DNA of 64,000 nt, taken from positions 1-64,000 of the forward strand of contig NZ_JABAEF010000018.1 of NCBI RefSeq assembly GCF_023701945.1, written 5' to 3'. Shown one piece after another: positions 42,522 to 50,501 of this stretch. The first letter of the stretch is position 1. Each line of letters starts with the position of its first letter. Origin of the DNA: Rhizobium sp. CG5. Lineage in GTDB: Bacteria > Pseudomonadota > Alphaproteobacteria > Rhizobiales > Rhizobiaceae. A program made the translations under genes and the position numbers. Below the pieces are notes generated by a model. It did no database searches. It had not been told where the DNA came from and worked only from the letters and a program-made list of their open reading frames with translations.

Positions 42522-43250
42522 TCAGTGGCAGGCGGCGGCGGCCTTGGGCTGCTCCTCGTATTCGTCGTGACGGCGCACGAAATTCATCGTCTCGTCCTCG
42601 TTGCGGCCCTTGGGCGCCCGGTCGAGGATCATCAGCGTGGCGATCAGTTCCTCGCCGCCGCGGGCATAGCTCGAATAGGTGTGGAAGACCTGGCCCGTCT
42701 CATCCTTGTAGAAGGCCGAGAGGCCCGGCAGTTCGTCATGGGCCTTGTCGGTCGGCGTCTGGCGGTAATTGTAGAAGACCGAGCCGGACGCCAGCTCTTC
42801 TTTCGAAAAGGAGACATGGTAGTCGCTGTTGAAACTGCTGCCATGGGACGAGACCCAGGGGAATTTCCAGCCCATGCGGCGCTTGTAGGCGTCGATCTTG
42901 GCGAGCGGCGCGCGCGACACGCAGACCAGCGTCACGTCGTGATGATTGAGATGCGGCAGGGTGCCGTCGAAATGGTCTGCCTGGAAGGAACAGCCGGGGC
43001 AACCCGCCTCCCAATCCGGCCCGAGCATGAAATGATAGACCATCAGCTGGCTGCGGCCGTCGAACAGCTCGGCCAGCGACTTTGGGCCCGACGGGGTATC
43101 GAAGACATAATCCGTCTCTAATTTGACCCAGGGAAGCGCCATGCGCTCGGCGCGGACCTTGTCGCGCAGGCGGGTCTCCTCCTTTTCCCGCAACAGCAAC
43201 ACCTTGCGGGCCTCAAGCCATTCCTCACGCGTCACTACAGGATGATCCAT
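42522..43250 (-). CDS. DUF899 family thioredoxin-like protein
   Basis: 242 residues. N-terminal TREEWLEARKVLLLREKEETRLRD is typical for DUF899; the thioredoxin-like core has GCPGCSFQADHFDG with paired cysteines at ~103/106, then VCVSRAPLAKI. It may act in thiol or peroxide stress; the reaction is unproven. ATG at 43250 with GGAGG 5 bases upstream. It is the first gene after the MarR-type operator. Confidence 0.87.
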   Translation of the reverse strand: MDHPVVTREEWLEARKVLLLREKEETRLRDKVRAERMALPWVKLETDYVFDTPSGPKSLAELFDGRSQLMVYHFMLGPDWEAGCPGCSFQADHFDGTLPHLNHHDVTLVCVSRAPLAKIDAYKRRMGWKFPWVSSHGSSFNSDYHVSFSKEELASGSVFYNYRQTPTDKAHDELPGLSAFYKDETGQVFHTYSSYARGGEELIATLMILDRAPKGRNEDETMNFVRRHDEYEEQPKAAAACH

Positions 43251-43279
43251 GTTCGCCTCCTCAAGCCTGATGGTTTTCC

Positions 43280-43308
43280 TTGACTTTTTACGTTGATATC
43301 AACATAAA
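43280..43308 (+). promoter_or_regulatory. Promoter with MarR-type palindromic operator
   Basis: Perfect GTTGATATCAAC at 43292-43303 lies exactly between -35 TTGACT (43280-43285) and a weak -10 CATAAA (43303-43308) of the marR-side promoter, and ~40 bases before the DUF899 gene. A repressor there would control both directions. Confidence 0.65.
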
Positions 43309-43314
43309 TGGCTA

Positions 43315-43764
43315 ATGTCAAACCAGCCTGTGATTCCTTTTTCGACCACCCTCCATGTCCGCGATACCTGCCTGTGCCTGCATGCGCAGCGGGCGGCACG
43401 GGCGCTGGCCCGCCGCTTCGACACGGCGCTGAAATCGCTGGGGCTGACCAATGGCCAGTTTTCGCTGATGATGGCGCTGAACCGGCCGGAGCCGCCGCCG
43501 ATGGGGCCGGTCGCAAATCTGCTCGCCATGGACCGCACCACGCTGACGGCCGCGCTGAAGCCGCTGACGCGGCGCGGCTGGGTGGCGATCGAGCCGGATC
43601 CGAAGGACAAACGCGGCAAGCGGCTGCGGCTGACCGCGGAAGGCACCGCCATCCTGTCGGCCGCCCTGCCGATCTGGGCATCCACCCACGCCGCCGTCGA
43701 AGCCGAGCTCTCCTCCGGTAATGCGCAGGGCTTGCGGCAGGATCTGCTGGAGATTTCGCGCTAA
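43315..43764 (+). CDS. MarR family transcriptional regulator
   Basis: 149 residues with a winged helix (NGQFSLMMALNRPE, MGPVANLLAMDRTTLTAALKPLTRRGWVAIEPDPKDKRGKRL). Cysteines in TCLCLHAQRAAR near the N-terminus could make it redox-sensitive; this is inference. ATG at 43315. It is divergent from DUF899-DUF1579-VOC across an operator that overlaps its own promoter, so it probably represses both. Related regulators control similar stress genes. Confidence 0.88.
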   Translation: MSNQPVIPFSTTLHVRDTCLCLHAQRAARALARRFDTALKSLGLTNGQFSLMMALNRPEPPPMGPVANLLAMDRTTLTAALKPLTRRGWVAIEPDPKDKRGKRLRLTAEGTAILSAALPIWASTHAAVEAELSSGNAQGLRQDLLEISR

Positions 43765-43778
43765 GGGGTTGCTGGCCC

Positions 43779-44552
43779 TCAAGGCTTGACCGCCCTGCCC
43801 CAGTCTTTGAGGCGCGGGTCGCTGGAAAAATCGGCAATGGCAAAGCCTAAGCGCTGGCGGGGGAACTCGCACAGGGCCTGCACGCCTGTCGGCGCCAGGC
43901 GGATGCGCCAGGTCTGGCGTTCGACGGGTTCACGGGCGGCGAATGCGCCGGCGCTCAAGAGTGCGACGTTGCGCCCGCCGGCCGGGTCGCGCACCGAGCG
44001 GTAGACGATTGCCGCCAGGCCGGCGGTCCGGGCGCTGTCGGCGAGCGCCTGGCAGGCCTCGTAATTTACCGGATCGGTCCAGGCGGCCGCGTCACGGAGC
44101 AGCGGCGGCTGCGTCAGGTCGAGGGCGGCCGATGTTTGGATCAAGGCGGAAAAGGCGGTGTATTCGGCGGCATTGGCCGGCAGCGGTGTGGCGGGCGATT
44201 CGCTGTAGAACAGCAGCCGGTAGAAGGCCATTTCGGCCAGCGCCGTTTCGACCCGCTCGGCCGCGTAATAGACGCCGAGCGTGCGCCCGGCACGGCGAAA
44301 GCGCGAGCCGTTCGGATAGACGCCGCCATAGCGGAAGGGGGTGGCGAGCAGATAATCGAGCCCGGCGCAATCCGGCGGAAAGGCCGGCTTGGTCTCTTCC
44401 AGCAGGCTTTCGAGCAGAACCTGCTCGTCGACGGTATCGACCAGCTTCATGGTGGAGACCTGGTGCTGCGCCTCGACCAGCCGCCACCAGGCGCCGGTGA
44501 GATTCCGCGCCTCAGACGAGAGCGCGGCGGGCGTCCAGATAGGCAAGGACAT
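43779..44552 (-). CDS. RES domain toxin of a RES-Xre toxin-antitoxin pair
   Basis: 257 residues. The RES domain (ATPFRYGGVYPNGSRFRRAGRTLGVYYAAERVETALAE region, residues 70-110) carries the conserved Arg and Glu, with a Ser later in LLSAGAF. RES toxins degrade NAD+ or ADP-ribosylate targets. The product is longer than a minimal RES protein. The ATG at 44552 lies 41 bases inside the end of the antitoxin gene, giving translational coupling. Bases 43765-43778 separate it from the convergent marR gene. Confidence 0.88.
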   Translation of the reverse strand: MSLPIWTPAALSSEARNLTGAWWRLVEAQHQVSTMKLVDTVDEQVLLESLLEETKPAFPPDCAGLDYLLATPFRYGGVYPNGSRFRRAGRTLGVYYAAERVETALAEMAFYRLLFYSESPATPLPANAAEYTAFSALIQTSAALDLTQPPLLRDAAAWTDPVNYEACQALADSARTAGLAAIVYRSVRDPAGGRNVALLSAGAFAAREPVERQTWRIRLAPTGVQALCEFPRQRLGFAIADFSSDPRLKDWGRAVKP

Positions 44553-44898
44553 CGGTCAATCCGGAAATGGTGACGATCTTGTCGACCGGCACGCCGGCCA
44601 GAACGGAATTGGCATTGCGCAGCCAGTGGCGCGCCACCGTCTCGTCGCCGCCGGTAATCGCATCGAGCGAGCGGAACAGCCGGATGAACAGCAGCGCCAG
44701 CTCGAACGGCTTGCTGCCGCGCTCGAGCTTGAACTCGAGCTTCTTCATGCGCGACACGCTGGCCTCCGACAGGCCGAGCACGGCGGACAGCTGACGGGCC
44801 GATAGCCCCAGCCGCTCGGCCGCATTGACGGTCGCCTTGGTCACGGTCAGCGCTTCGGCGCTGACGGGGGCGGTTTTGGGCTCGAGTTGGTGCAACAT
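44512..44898 (-). CDS. Xre/MbcA/ParS-type antitoxin
   Basis: 128 residues. An N-terminal Xre-like helix-turn-helix (AAERLGLSARQLSAVLGLSEASVSRM) is followed by the MbcA/ParS toxin-binding region (ALLFIRLFRSLDAITGGDETVARHWLRNAN). ATG at 44898 is chosen because the promoter and a palindrome lie right upstream; 32 in-frame codons further up would cross them. It neutralises the RES toxin and represses the operon. Confidence 0.9.
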   Translation of the reverse strand: MLHQLEPKTAPVSAEALTVTKATVNAAERLGLSARQLSAVLGLSEASVSRMKKLEFKLERGSKPFELALLFIRLFRSLDAITGGDETVARHWLRNANSVLAGVPVDKIVTISGLTDVLAYLDARRALV

Positions 44899-44907
44899 GG
44901 CGCGATC

Positions 44908-44949
44908 CTCTCTGCAGAGAGAATATAGGCGATATTTTTCTGTAGACAA
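44908..44949 (-). promoter_or_regulatory. Promoter and operator of the RES-Xre operon
   Basis: On the minus strand -35 TTGTCT (44949-44944), 16-base spacer, -10 TATATT (44927-44922), then a perfect 14-base palindrome CTCTCTGCAGAGAG (44908-44921) at the expected start of transcription and 10 bases before the ATG. This fits repression by the antitoxin. Confidence 0.72.
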
Positions 44950-45008
44950 GGATTTTTTGTGGCGGCGCCCCAAAAGGAACGCGGCCCCGGACACGCCGAA
45001 GGTTGCAG

Positions 45009-45148
45009 CTCTCCACCCTCCCCTTGAGGGGGAGGGTCGGAGCGGAGCTCCGGGGTGGGGTGATCGCCACGACGACCGACGTCAAAAGGTCACGCCCACC
45101 CGCGCGTGCCGCGCGACCTCCCCCTCAAGGGGGAGGTGGAGCCCGGAT
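45009..45148. repeat. Palindromic intergenic repeat, family 1, single copy
   Basis: Same element as in the tandem block at 1-450: CACCCTCCCCTTGAGGGGG + TCGGAGCGGAGCTCCGGGGT, spacer, then GACCTCCCCCTCAAGGGGG. It lies between the toxin-antitoxin operon and ohr. No gene in 44950-45211. Confidence 0.9.
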
Positions 45149-45211
45149 CGCTGCCGGCTTGCTTGCGGTGGATCGTCCGGCCGGATCGTCTGCCCGACGC
45201 CCCCCGCCTGA

Positions 45212-45634
45212 TCAGGCGACCGTGACCGGCACTTCGGTGGAGGTGCGCATGGCGTGGCTGTAGGGGCAGACGATGTGGGCGGCGGCGACCAGCTTTTCGG
45301 CGACATCCTTGTCGATGCCCGGCAGGTTGGCGCTGATGGCAACGTCGATGCCGAAGCCGGTGCCGTCTTCGCGCGGGCCGATGCCGACGCGGGTGGTGAT
45401 GGTGGTGTCTTCCGACAGCTTGACCTTTTCCTTGCCGGCGACGAATTTCAGCGCGCCGAGGAAGCAGGCCGAATAGCCGGCGGCAAACAGCTGCTCGGGA
45501 TTGGTGCCGGTGGCGCCATCGCCGCCCATTTCCTTCGGCACGGTCAGCGTCACATCGAGAACGCCGTTGTCGGATACGGCACGGCCGGCGCGGCCGCCGG
45601 TGGCAGAGGCTTGGGCGGTATAGAGAATAGCCAT
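45212..45634 (-). CDS. ohr: Organic hydroperoxide resistance protein Ohr
   Basis: 140 residues, full-length Ohr of the OsmC superfamily. It reduces organic peroxides through the reactive thiol pair C57 (YSACFLGAL) and C123 (HIVCPYSHAM). ATG at 45634 has AAGGAG upstream. It is divergent from ohrR across about 190 bases with two palindromes. Expression is expected to rise with organic peroxide. Confidence 0.95.
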   Translation of the reverse strand: MAILYTAQASATGGRAGRAVSDNGVLDVTLTVPKEMGGDGATGTNPEQLFAAGYSACFLGALKFVAGKEKVKLSEDTTITTRVGIGPREDGTGFGIDVAISANLPGIDKDVAEKLVAAAHIVCPYSHAMRTSTEVPVTVA

Positions 45635-45666
45635 TTCATTGCTCCTTGTGGTTGATTGTCAGAGAC

Positions 45667-45700
45667 GCTATATAGCGCACAATTGAATTGCGCGCAATTC
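45667..45700. promoter_or_regulatory. OhrR operator region
   Basis: Two perfect palindromes: GCTATATAGC (45667-45676) and GAATTGCGCGCAATTC (45685-45700). The second resembles the AATT-type inverted repeats bound by OhrR. They lie 33-66 bases before the ohr start codon. Confidence 0.72.
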
Positions 45701-45823
45701 ATTTTTGCACATTGCATACGGAACCGAGACTTGCCACTAATGGCATCGACTGCGTCGCAGGACGCACCTGACGATGTCGCGGCGGCGATCGGACGTCACG
45801 GACGCAAGGAGATTAGCAAGGCC

Positions 45824-46276
45824 ATGAAGGATCCGGTGCTTGAGAAGGAGCTGACGCTCGATCGGCAGCTCTGTTTTGCCGTCTACGGCGCCTCGCTGGC
45901 GCTGAACCGCGCCTACAAGCCCTTGCTGGAGCCGCTGGGGCTGACATACCCGCAATATCTCGTGATGATGGCGCTCTGGGAAAAGGACGGCCAGCAGGTC
46001 AAGGAAATCGGCGAGATGCTGGGGCTTGATTCCGGCACGCTGTCGCCGCTGCTGAAGCGGCTGGAACAGGCCGGCTATGTCCAGCGCAAACGCGACAGCG
46101 TCGACGAGCGGCAGGTGACGGTGACGCTGACGCCGGCTGGTGCGGCCCTGAAAGAACAGGCGCTTGACGTGATGATGTCGATCGGCCGGGCGACCGGCTG
46201 CACGATGCAGGAACTGGAAACCCTGCGCGACCGGCTGAAATCCCTTCGCGGCCATCTGACGGCCGCGAAAGAATAG
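45824..46276 (+). CDS. ohrR: OhrR, MarR-family organic peroxide sensor
   Basis: 150 residues from ATG at 45824. The sensing cysteine is C17 (LDRQLCFAVYGAS); the winged helix covers VKEIGEMLGLDSGTLSPLLKRLE and the wing RDSVDERQVTVTL. Oxidation of C17 releases DNA and derepresses ohr. In-frame ATGs at 45740 and 45656 would add 28-56 residues with no similarity and run into the operator region, so the shorter start is preferred. Confidence 0.9.
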   Translation: MKDPVLEKELTLDRQLCFAVYGASLALNRAYKPLLEPLGLTYPQYLVMMALWEKDGQQVKEIGEMLGLDSGTLSPLLKRLEQAGYVQRKRDSVDERQVTVTLTPAGAALKEQALDVMMSIGRATGCTMQELETLRDRLKSLRGHLTAAKE

Positions 46277-46286
46277 GTTTAAGAGC

Positions 46287-47000
46287 TTACTGCCAGACGA
46301 TGATGCGGGCCTTGGTCGGCACGCGCTCGTAGAGATCGACGATATCCTGGTTCATCAGGCGCACGCAGCCCGACGACACGGCCTTGCCGATCGAATTCCA
46401 TTCCGGCGAGCCGTGCAGGCGGTAGAGCGTGTCATTGCCGCCCTGGAAGATATAGAGGGCGCGGGCGCCGAGCGGGTTGTCGAGACCCGGCGGCTTGCCG
46501 CCATTGGCCGACGAATATTGCGCAAGCTCCGGCTGGCGGGCGATCATCTCGTCCGGCGGCGTCCATTTCGGCCATTTCTGACGCCACTGGATGACGCCCT
46601 CGCCCTGCCAGGAAAAGCCCTGGCGGCCGATGCCGACGCCGTAGCGCATGGCCGTGCCGCCCGGCTCCACCAGATAGAGGAAGCGCGACGGCGTATCGAC
46701 GACGATGGTGCCCGGCGGCTGGCCGGTCGGATCGACGACCCGCTGGCGATAGAAGCGCGGCGGAATTCTCTCATACGGAACGGCCGGGATCACATAGCCG
46801 TTGTCCATCATCTCGCCATACATGGCGTCGAGTTCGGCGGACCCGCCGCTGGCGGGGCCGAGCGGCTGCGGCGGGTTGCGATAGGTGATGGTGGGAGCGG
46901 ACCACCCGCCGGAGGACGCGCAGCCGGACAGAAGGGCCGCAGCGCCAAGTCCGGACAGGGACAGCAGGGCGCGGCGCGACAGAGACGTCTTAGGGATCAT
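46287..47000 (-). CDS. L,D-transpeptidase (YkuD), exported lipoprotein, paralogue 1
   Basis: 237 residues. A twin-arginine-like start (SRRALLSLSG) and lipobox LLSGC put a lipidated Cys at 27. The YkuD domain spans ~95-237, with His in YRLHGSPEW and catalytic Cys212 in SSGCVRL. It makes 3-3 peptidoglycan cross-links or attaches proteins to the wall; unipolar-growing Rhizobiaceae have many such enzymes. It lies next to a second paralogue on the same strand. Confidence 0.93.
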   Translation of the reverse strand: MIPKTSLSRRALLSLSGLGAAALLSGCASSGGWSAPTITYRNPPQPLGPASGGSAELDAMYGEMMDNGYVIPAVPYERIPPRFYRQRVVDPTGQPPGTIVVDTPSRFLYLVEPGGTAMRYGVGIGRQGFSWQGEGVIQWRQKWPKWTPPDEMIARQPELAQYSSANGGKPPGLDNPLGARALYIFQGGNDTLYRLHGSPEWNSIGKAVSSGCVRLMNQDIVDLYERVPTKARIIVWQ

Positions 47001-47195
47001 GAAAAATTCGGCTTCCTGTGGAAAATGCGGCTGACAGCGCTGACAAACGCCGCCCCAGCCCGATTGTTCCTCCGGGTTAACCTTAAAGCCGATGGGTTAA
47101 GAAACCAATTGCCGATAAGCCACAGGCGGTCAAATTTCCGGCATTGTGCGGACCGCCTGCTGCCATTCGGCAACAGTTGCCCGGTCAAATGGAAT

Positions 47196-47996
47196 TCAGA
47201 TCACCACGATCGAGGCGTTCTTGCCGACCCGGTCATAGAGATCGATGACATCCTGGTTGAACATGCGCACGCAGCCGGACGACGTGGCCCGGCCGACCGA
47301 TTGCCAGTCCGGCGTGCCGTGGACGCGGAACAGCGTGTCCTTGCCGTCCTGGAAGATGTAGAGCGCACGGGCGCCGAGCGGGTTGTTGAGGCCGGATTCC
47401 AGACCGCCATTGGCGGCCGAGAAGGATTTGATCTGCGGCTGGCGGGCGACCATGTCGTCGCTCGGCGTCCAGCGCGGCCATTTCTGCTTCCACTGGATGG
47501 TGCCGCGGCCGGACCAGGCAAAACCCTGCTTGCCAAGGCCGACACCATAGCGGATCGCTTTGCCTTCGGCCTGGACCAGATAGAGGAAATTGGCTTTTGT
47601 ATCGACGACGATGGTGCCGGGGGCTTCCGGGGTCTGGTAGCTGACCTCCTGGCGCAGGAAACGCTGGTCGACGCGGCCATAGGGAATGGCCGGAAGGGTG
47701 TGGCCATCGTCGCGGATCACGTCATACATGATGCGGTGCACCGGATTGCTGACCGGCAGGCCATAGGTCTGGTGGAACTGGGTCTGGTAGAGATCGCGCT
47801 TCTGCGGCACCGTCTGGGGCGTCGCCGGCTGGACGCGGGCCGGATCGTAATAGACCGGCGCCACCTCGTCCTGGAAGACTTCGATGTTCATGCGGCTGGT
47901 GTCGGTCACCAGGATACAGCCGGACAGGCCCGACAGGGCGGTGGCTGCCGCCAGCAGGGCGCTGATCCGCCGAACGTTCTCGCTTTTCACAAACAT
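47196..47996 (-). CDS. L,D-transpeptidase (YkuD), exported lipoprotein, paralogue 2
   Basis: 266 residues. Signal with lipobox GLSGC (lipidated Cys27). The YkuD domain has RVHGTPDWQSVGRA and catalytic Cys242 in SSGCVRM. It is strongly similar to paralogue 1 from about TIVVDT onward, with a longer linker before it. The two genes are 195 bases apart, with a gap that holds no other gene, so they probably have separate promoters. Confidence 0.93.
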   Translation of the reverse strand: MFVKSENVRRISALLAAATALSGLSGCILVTDTSRMNIEVFQDEVAPVYYDPARVQPATPQTVPQKRDLYQTQFHQTYGLPVSNPVHRIMYDVIRDDGHTLPAIPYGRVDQRFLRQEVSYQTPEAPGTIVVDTKANFLYLVQAEGKAIRYGVGLGKQGFAWSGRGTIQWKQKWPRWTPSDDMVARQPQIKSFSAANGGLESGLNNPLGARALYIFQDGKDTLFRVHGTPDWQSVGRATSSGCVRMFNQDVIDLYDRVGKNASIVVI

Positions 47997-48074
47997 GGAC
48001 TACCGCTTCGTGCCGATGGACTATATCGGCCACTCTTTCAGGCGCGGCTGGCGCGAAGCTGTCGCTATGGTCGA

Positions 48075-49658
48075 TCAGGCGGCTTTCTTCTCTCCTGCCA
48101 GGACTGCCTGGGGCAGTTGCACATTCTTCAGCATCAGCGCGGCGAGGAAGCCCAGGCCGATAATGCCGGCCGCCGTCAGGAACAGGGGGTGGAAGGCTGC
48201 GGCATAGGCATCGGCGACCATGCTCTGCGCTTCCGGCGGCAGGGCGGCGAGCATTTTCGGCGACAGTTCCTTGATGTTGGTGACACCCGGAATGGTGATC
48301 TGCCTGGATGTCATGCCATGGGCGATCACCGCGCCGTAGATGGAAATGGCGATCGAGGCGCCGCCCATGCGGGTCAGGGTCACGGTGCTGGTGGCCGCCC
48401 CGACATCGGCATGGGAGGCGGCGTTCTGCACGCCGATGACCGGGATCTGCTGGCCGATGCCGATACTGATGCCCTGCATCAGCATGACCAGGGCGATCAG
48501 CACGATCGGCGTGCCGGCATGGGCAAAGCTGAACAGCAGCAAGGCGGTCATGGTGCCGAAGGAACTGAGCGCGGCCAGCCACTTGTAGCGGCCGGCGCGC
48601 GCGATCAGCCGGCCCGACGTCAGCGAGCCGGCGGCAATGCCGCCCGTCATGGCGATGAACAGCAGGCCGGCCATGGTCGGCGACAGGCCTGTCGTGGTCT
48701 GCAGGAACAGGGCGACGTAATTGACCGAGCCGATGCCGACCGCGCCGCTGGTCATCGAGACGATCAACAGCAGGCCGACCGTCGGATTGCGGAACAGGCC
48801 GAGCGGCACGACGGGCTCCGGCGCCCGGCGCTCGACCAGCACGAAGCCAACCAGGCAGACGAGGCCGAAGGCCACAACCCCGAGGCTTGACCGTGCGATC
48901 AGTGAGCCGAACAGTTCGGCGCTATCGGCCCATATGACGATGCTTGCGATCGTGCCGGCCAGCAGCAGGGCGCCGGCATAGTCGATCTTCGGGCGACGGC
49001 TGGGGCGGCGATAGGGCAGAAGCCAGGCAAGGCCGGCCAGAACCAGAATGCCGATCGGCAGATTGACGAGAAAAATGGAACGCCAGCCGAACCAGTCGCT
49101 CAAGAACCCGCCGAGAACCGGGCCGAGCGCGCCAGACGCCATCAGCACCAGGCTGGAAAAGCTCTGATAGCGGGCCCGCTGACGCGGCTCGAACAGATCG
49201 GCATTGATCGAGAAGATCGACACCATGATGCCGCCGCCGCCGAGCGCCTGCAGCACGCGCGCCGCGATCAGCCCGTTCATCGAGGTGGTCAGCCCGCAGA
49301 CCAGCGACCCGGCCGTGAAGATGAAGACCGCGGCCATGATGACATATTTGCGGCCGAACAGATCGCCGAGCTTGCCATAGACCGGCATGACGGCGCTGGA
49401 GGCCAGCAGATAGGCCGATCCGACCCAGCCGAAGCGTTCCAGCTGGCCGAATTCGGCAACGATGGTCGGTAGCGCCGTGGAGACGATCTGGTTGTCGAGC
49501 GTCGCCATGAACATCGCCGTCATCAAAAGAATGAAGATGACCATGCGCAGGCGGCTGTCGGTGACCAGCGGCGCATCGGCCAAGGGCGGGGCAGCAGCGA
49601 CGGAAGCGGAAGCGGCGCCGGCGGGGAGCGGCACGGCAGGGGAAATGCGATTGTCCAT
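48075..49658 (-). CDS. DHA2 (EmrB/QacA) family MFS drug efflux transporter
   Basis: 527 residues, 14 predicted membrane helices. The DHA2 motifs are LDNQIVSTALPTIVAEFG in helix 1, GKLGDLFGRKYVIM (motif A) and RVLQALGGGGIMVS (motif B). The N-terminal ~35 residues are Ala-rich and soluble. ATG at 49658. It is divergent from a MarR regulator across an AT-rich operator region, so drug-induced derepression is likely. No EmrA partner is adjacent. Confidence 0.93.
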   Translation of the reverse strand: MDNRISPAVPLPAGAASASVAAAPPLADAPLVTDSRLRMVIFILLMTAMFMATLDNQIVSTALPTIVAEFGQLERFGWVGSAYLLASSAVMPVYGKLGDLFGRKYVIMAAVFIFTAGSLVCGLTTSMNGLIAARVLQALGGGGIMVSIFSINADLFEPRQRARYQSFSSLVLMASGALGPVLGGFLSDWFGWRSIFLVNLPIGILVLAGLAWLLPYRRPSRRPKIDYAGALLLAGTIASIVIWADSAELFGSLIARSSLGVVAFGLVCLVGFVLVERRAPEPVVPLGLFRNPTVGLLLIVSMTSGAVGIGSVNYVALFLQTTTGLSPTMAGLLFIAMTGGIAAGSLTSGRLIARAGRYKWLAALSSFGTMTALLLFSFAHAGTPIVLIALVMLMQGISIGIGQQIPVIGVQNAASHADVGAATSTVTLTRMGGASIAISIYGAVIAHGMTSRQITIPGVTNIKELSPKMLAALPPEAQSMVADAYAAAFHPLFLTAAGIIGLGFLAALMLKNVQLPQAVLAGEKKAA

Positions 49659-49687
49659 GGGGATCTCGGATGTTCGACTATTTGCCC

Positions 49688-49730
49688 ATATATGTGCTAT
49701 TGGCATATATCTGTCAATGTCATATATATG
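49688..49730. promoter_or_regulatory. Promoter with repeated ATAT palindromes between the MFS and MarR genes
   Basis: For the efflux gene: -35 TTGACA (49717-49712), 17 bases, -10 CATATA (49694-49689). Inverted repeat ATATATG-N9-CATATAT (49688-49710) covers the -10 and spacer, and the palindrome CATATATATG lies at 49721-49730. Two repressor sites are likely. Confidence 0.7.
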
Positions 49731-49801
49731 TAACATAACATGCGGGCTTTGCAGCACGGGCCGGCTTTGTTAAGACGGGCCAACTTATAAAGACAGAAAC
49801 G

Positions 49802-50338
49802 ATGAATGATCCCAAAACCGCGACGCCTGGTGCCTCCCCCTCCCCGGACAGCCGGGCCGATATCGAACTGATTGGCGACACCCTGACGCGCATGCGCGTG
49901 ATGATCGGCCGGCGCATCATCGGCCGGCTGGCGATCCGCAATGTCGCGCCCGATCTCGACCTGTCGCATCTCGACGTGGTCGACGCGGTGCGCCACGTCA
50001 GCCTCAACGGCGAGGCGACCGTCGGCGCCATTGCCGAGGCGATGCGCATCGATCCGTCGCGCGGCAGCCGGGTGGTGGCCGACATGGTGGACCGCGGCGT
50101 TCTGGCCCGCGCCGTGTCGCAGGCCGACGCGCGGCGCGCCGTCGTCGTGCTGACGCCGCTTGGCATTTCCATCCTGGAAGAAATCCATGCGGTGAAGCGC
50201 ACCGTCGTCGAAACCATCGTCTCCGACTGGCCGGCCGGTGACATCGCCGAATTCGGCCGGCTGTTCGACCGCTTCGTCAGCGGTTTCCAGACGGTGGCGC
50301 GGCTGCCGGAGAAGGAGTGTGCGGGCAAGGGCGGGTGA
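49802..50338 (+). CDS. MarR family transcriptional regulator of the efflux gene
   Basis: 178 residues. Winged helix at ~60-130 (LDVVDAVRHVSLNGEATVGAIAEAM, DPSRGSRVVADMVDRGVLARAVSQADARRAVV). The N-terminal ~20 residues are disordered. ATG at 49802. It is divergent from the DHA2 pump with paired palindromes between them, so it should repress the pump and itself. Confidence 0.9.
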   Translation: MNDPKTATPGASPSPDSRADIELIGDTLTRMRVMIGRRIIGRLAIRNVAPDLDLSHLDVVDAVRHVSLNGEATVGAIAEAMRIDPSRGSRVVADMVDRGVLARAVSQADARRAVVVLTPLGISILEEIHAVKRTVVETIVSDWPAGDIAEFGRLFDRFVSGFQTVARLPEKECAGKGG

Positions 50339-50501
50339 AGCGGCGGGCGATCGGCCCTTCAAGTTTTGCCCTCGAAGCGACTATCATGATGTGGCGAATT
50401 TTCTTTTAGCCTGCCGGCCGAAAGACCACGGTCTTTCGTGAGCTTCCCGCCCAAATAATTGTTTTGATCACTTTTGTGCAGCCCGCGAAAGCGCGAGATC
50501 C

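Noticed and set aside
43243..43843. Long minus-strand frames opposite marR
   Set aside because: They oppose a clear MarR gene and lack similarity or ribosome-binding sites.
46413..48890. An 825-codon open frame antisense to two L,D-transpeptidases and the efflux pump
   Set aside because: It crosses three real genes and their intergenic gaps; translation is His/Gln/Arg-rich shadow sequence.
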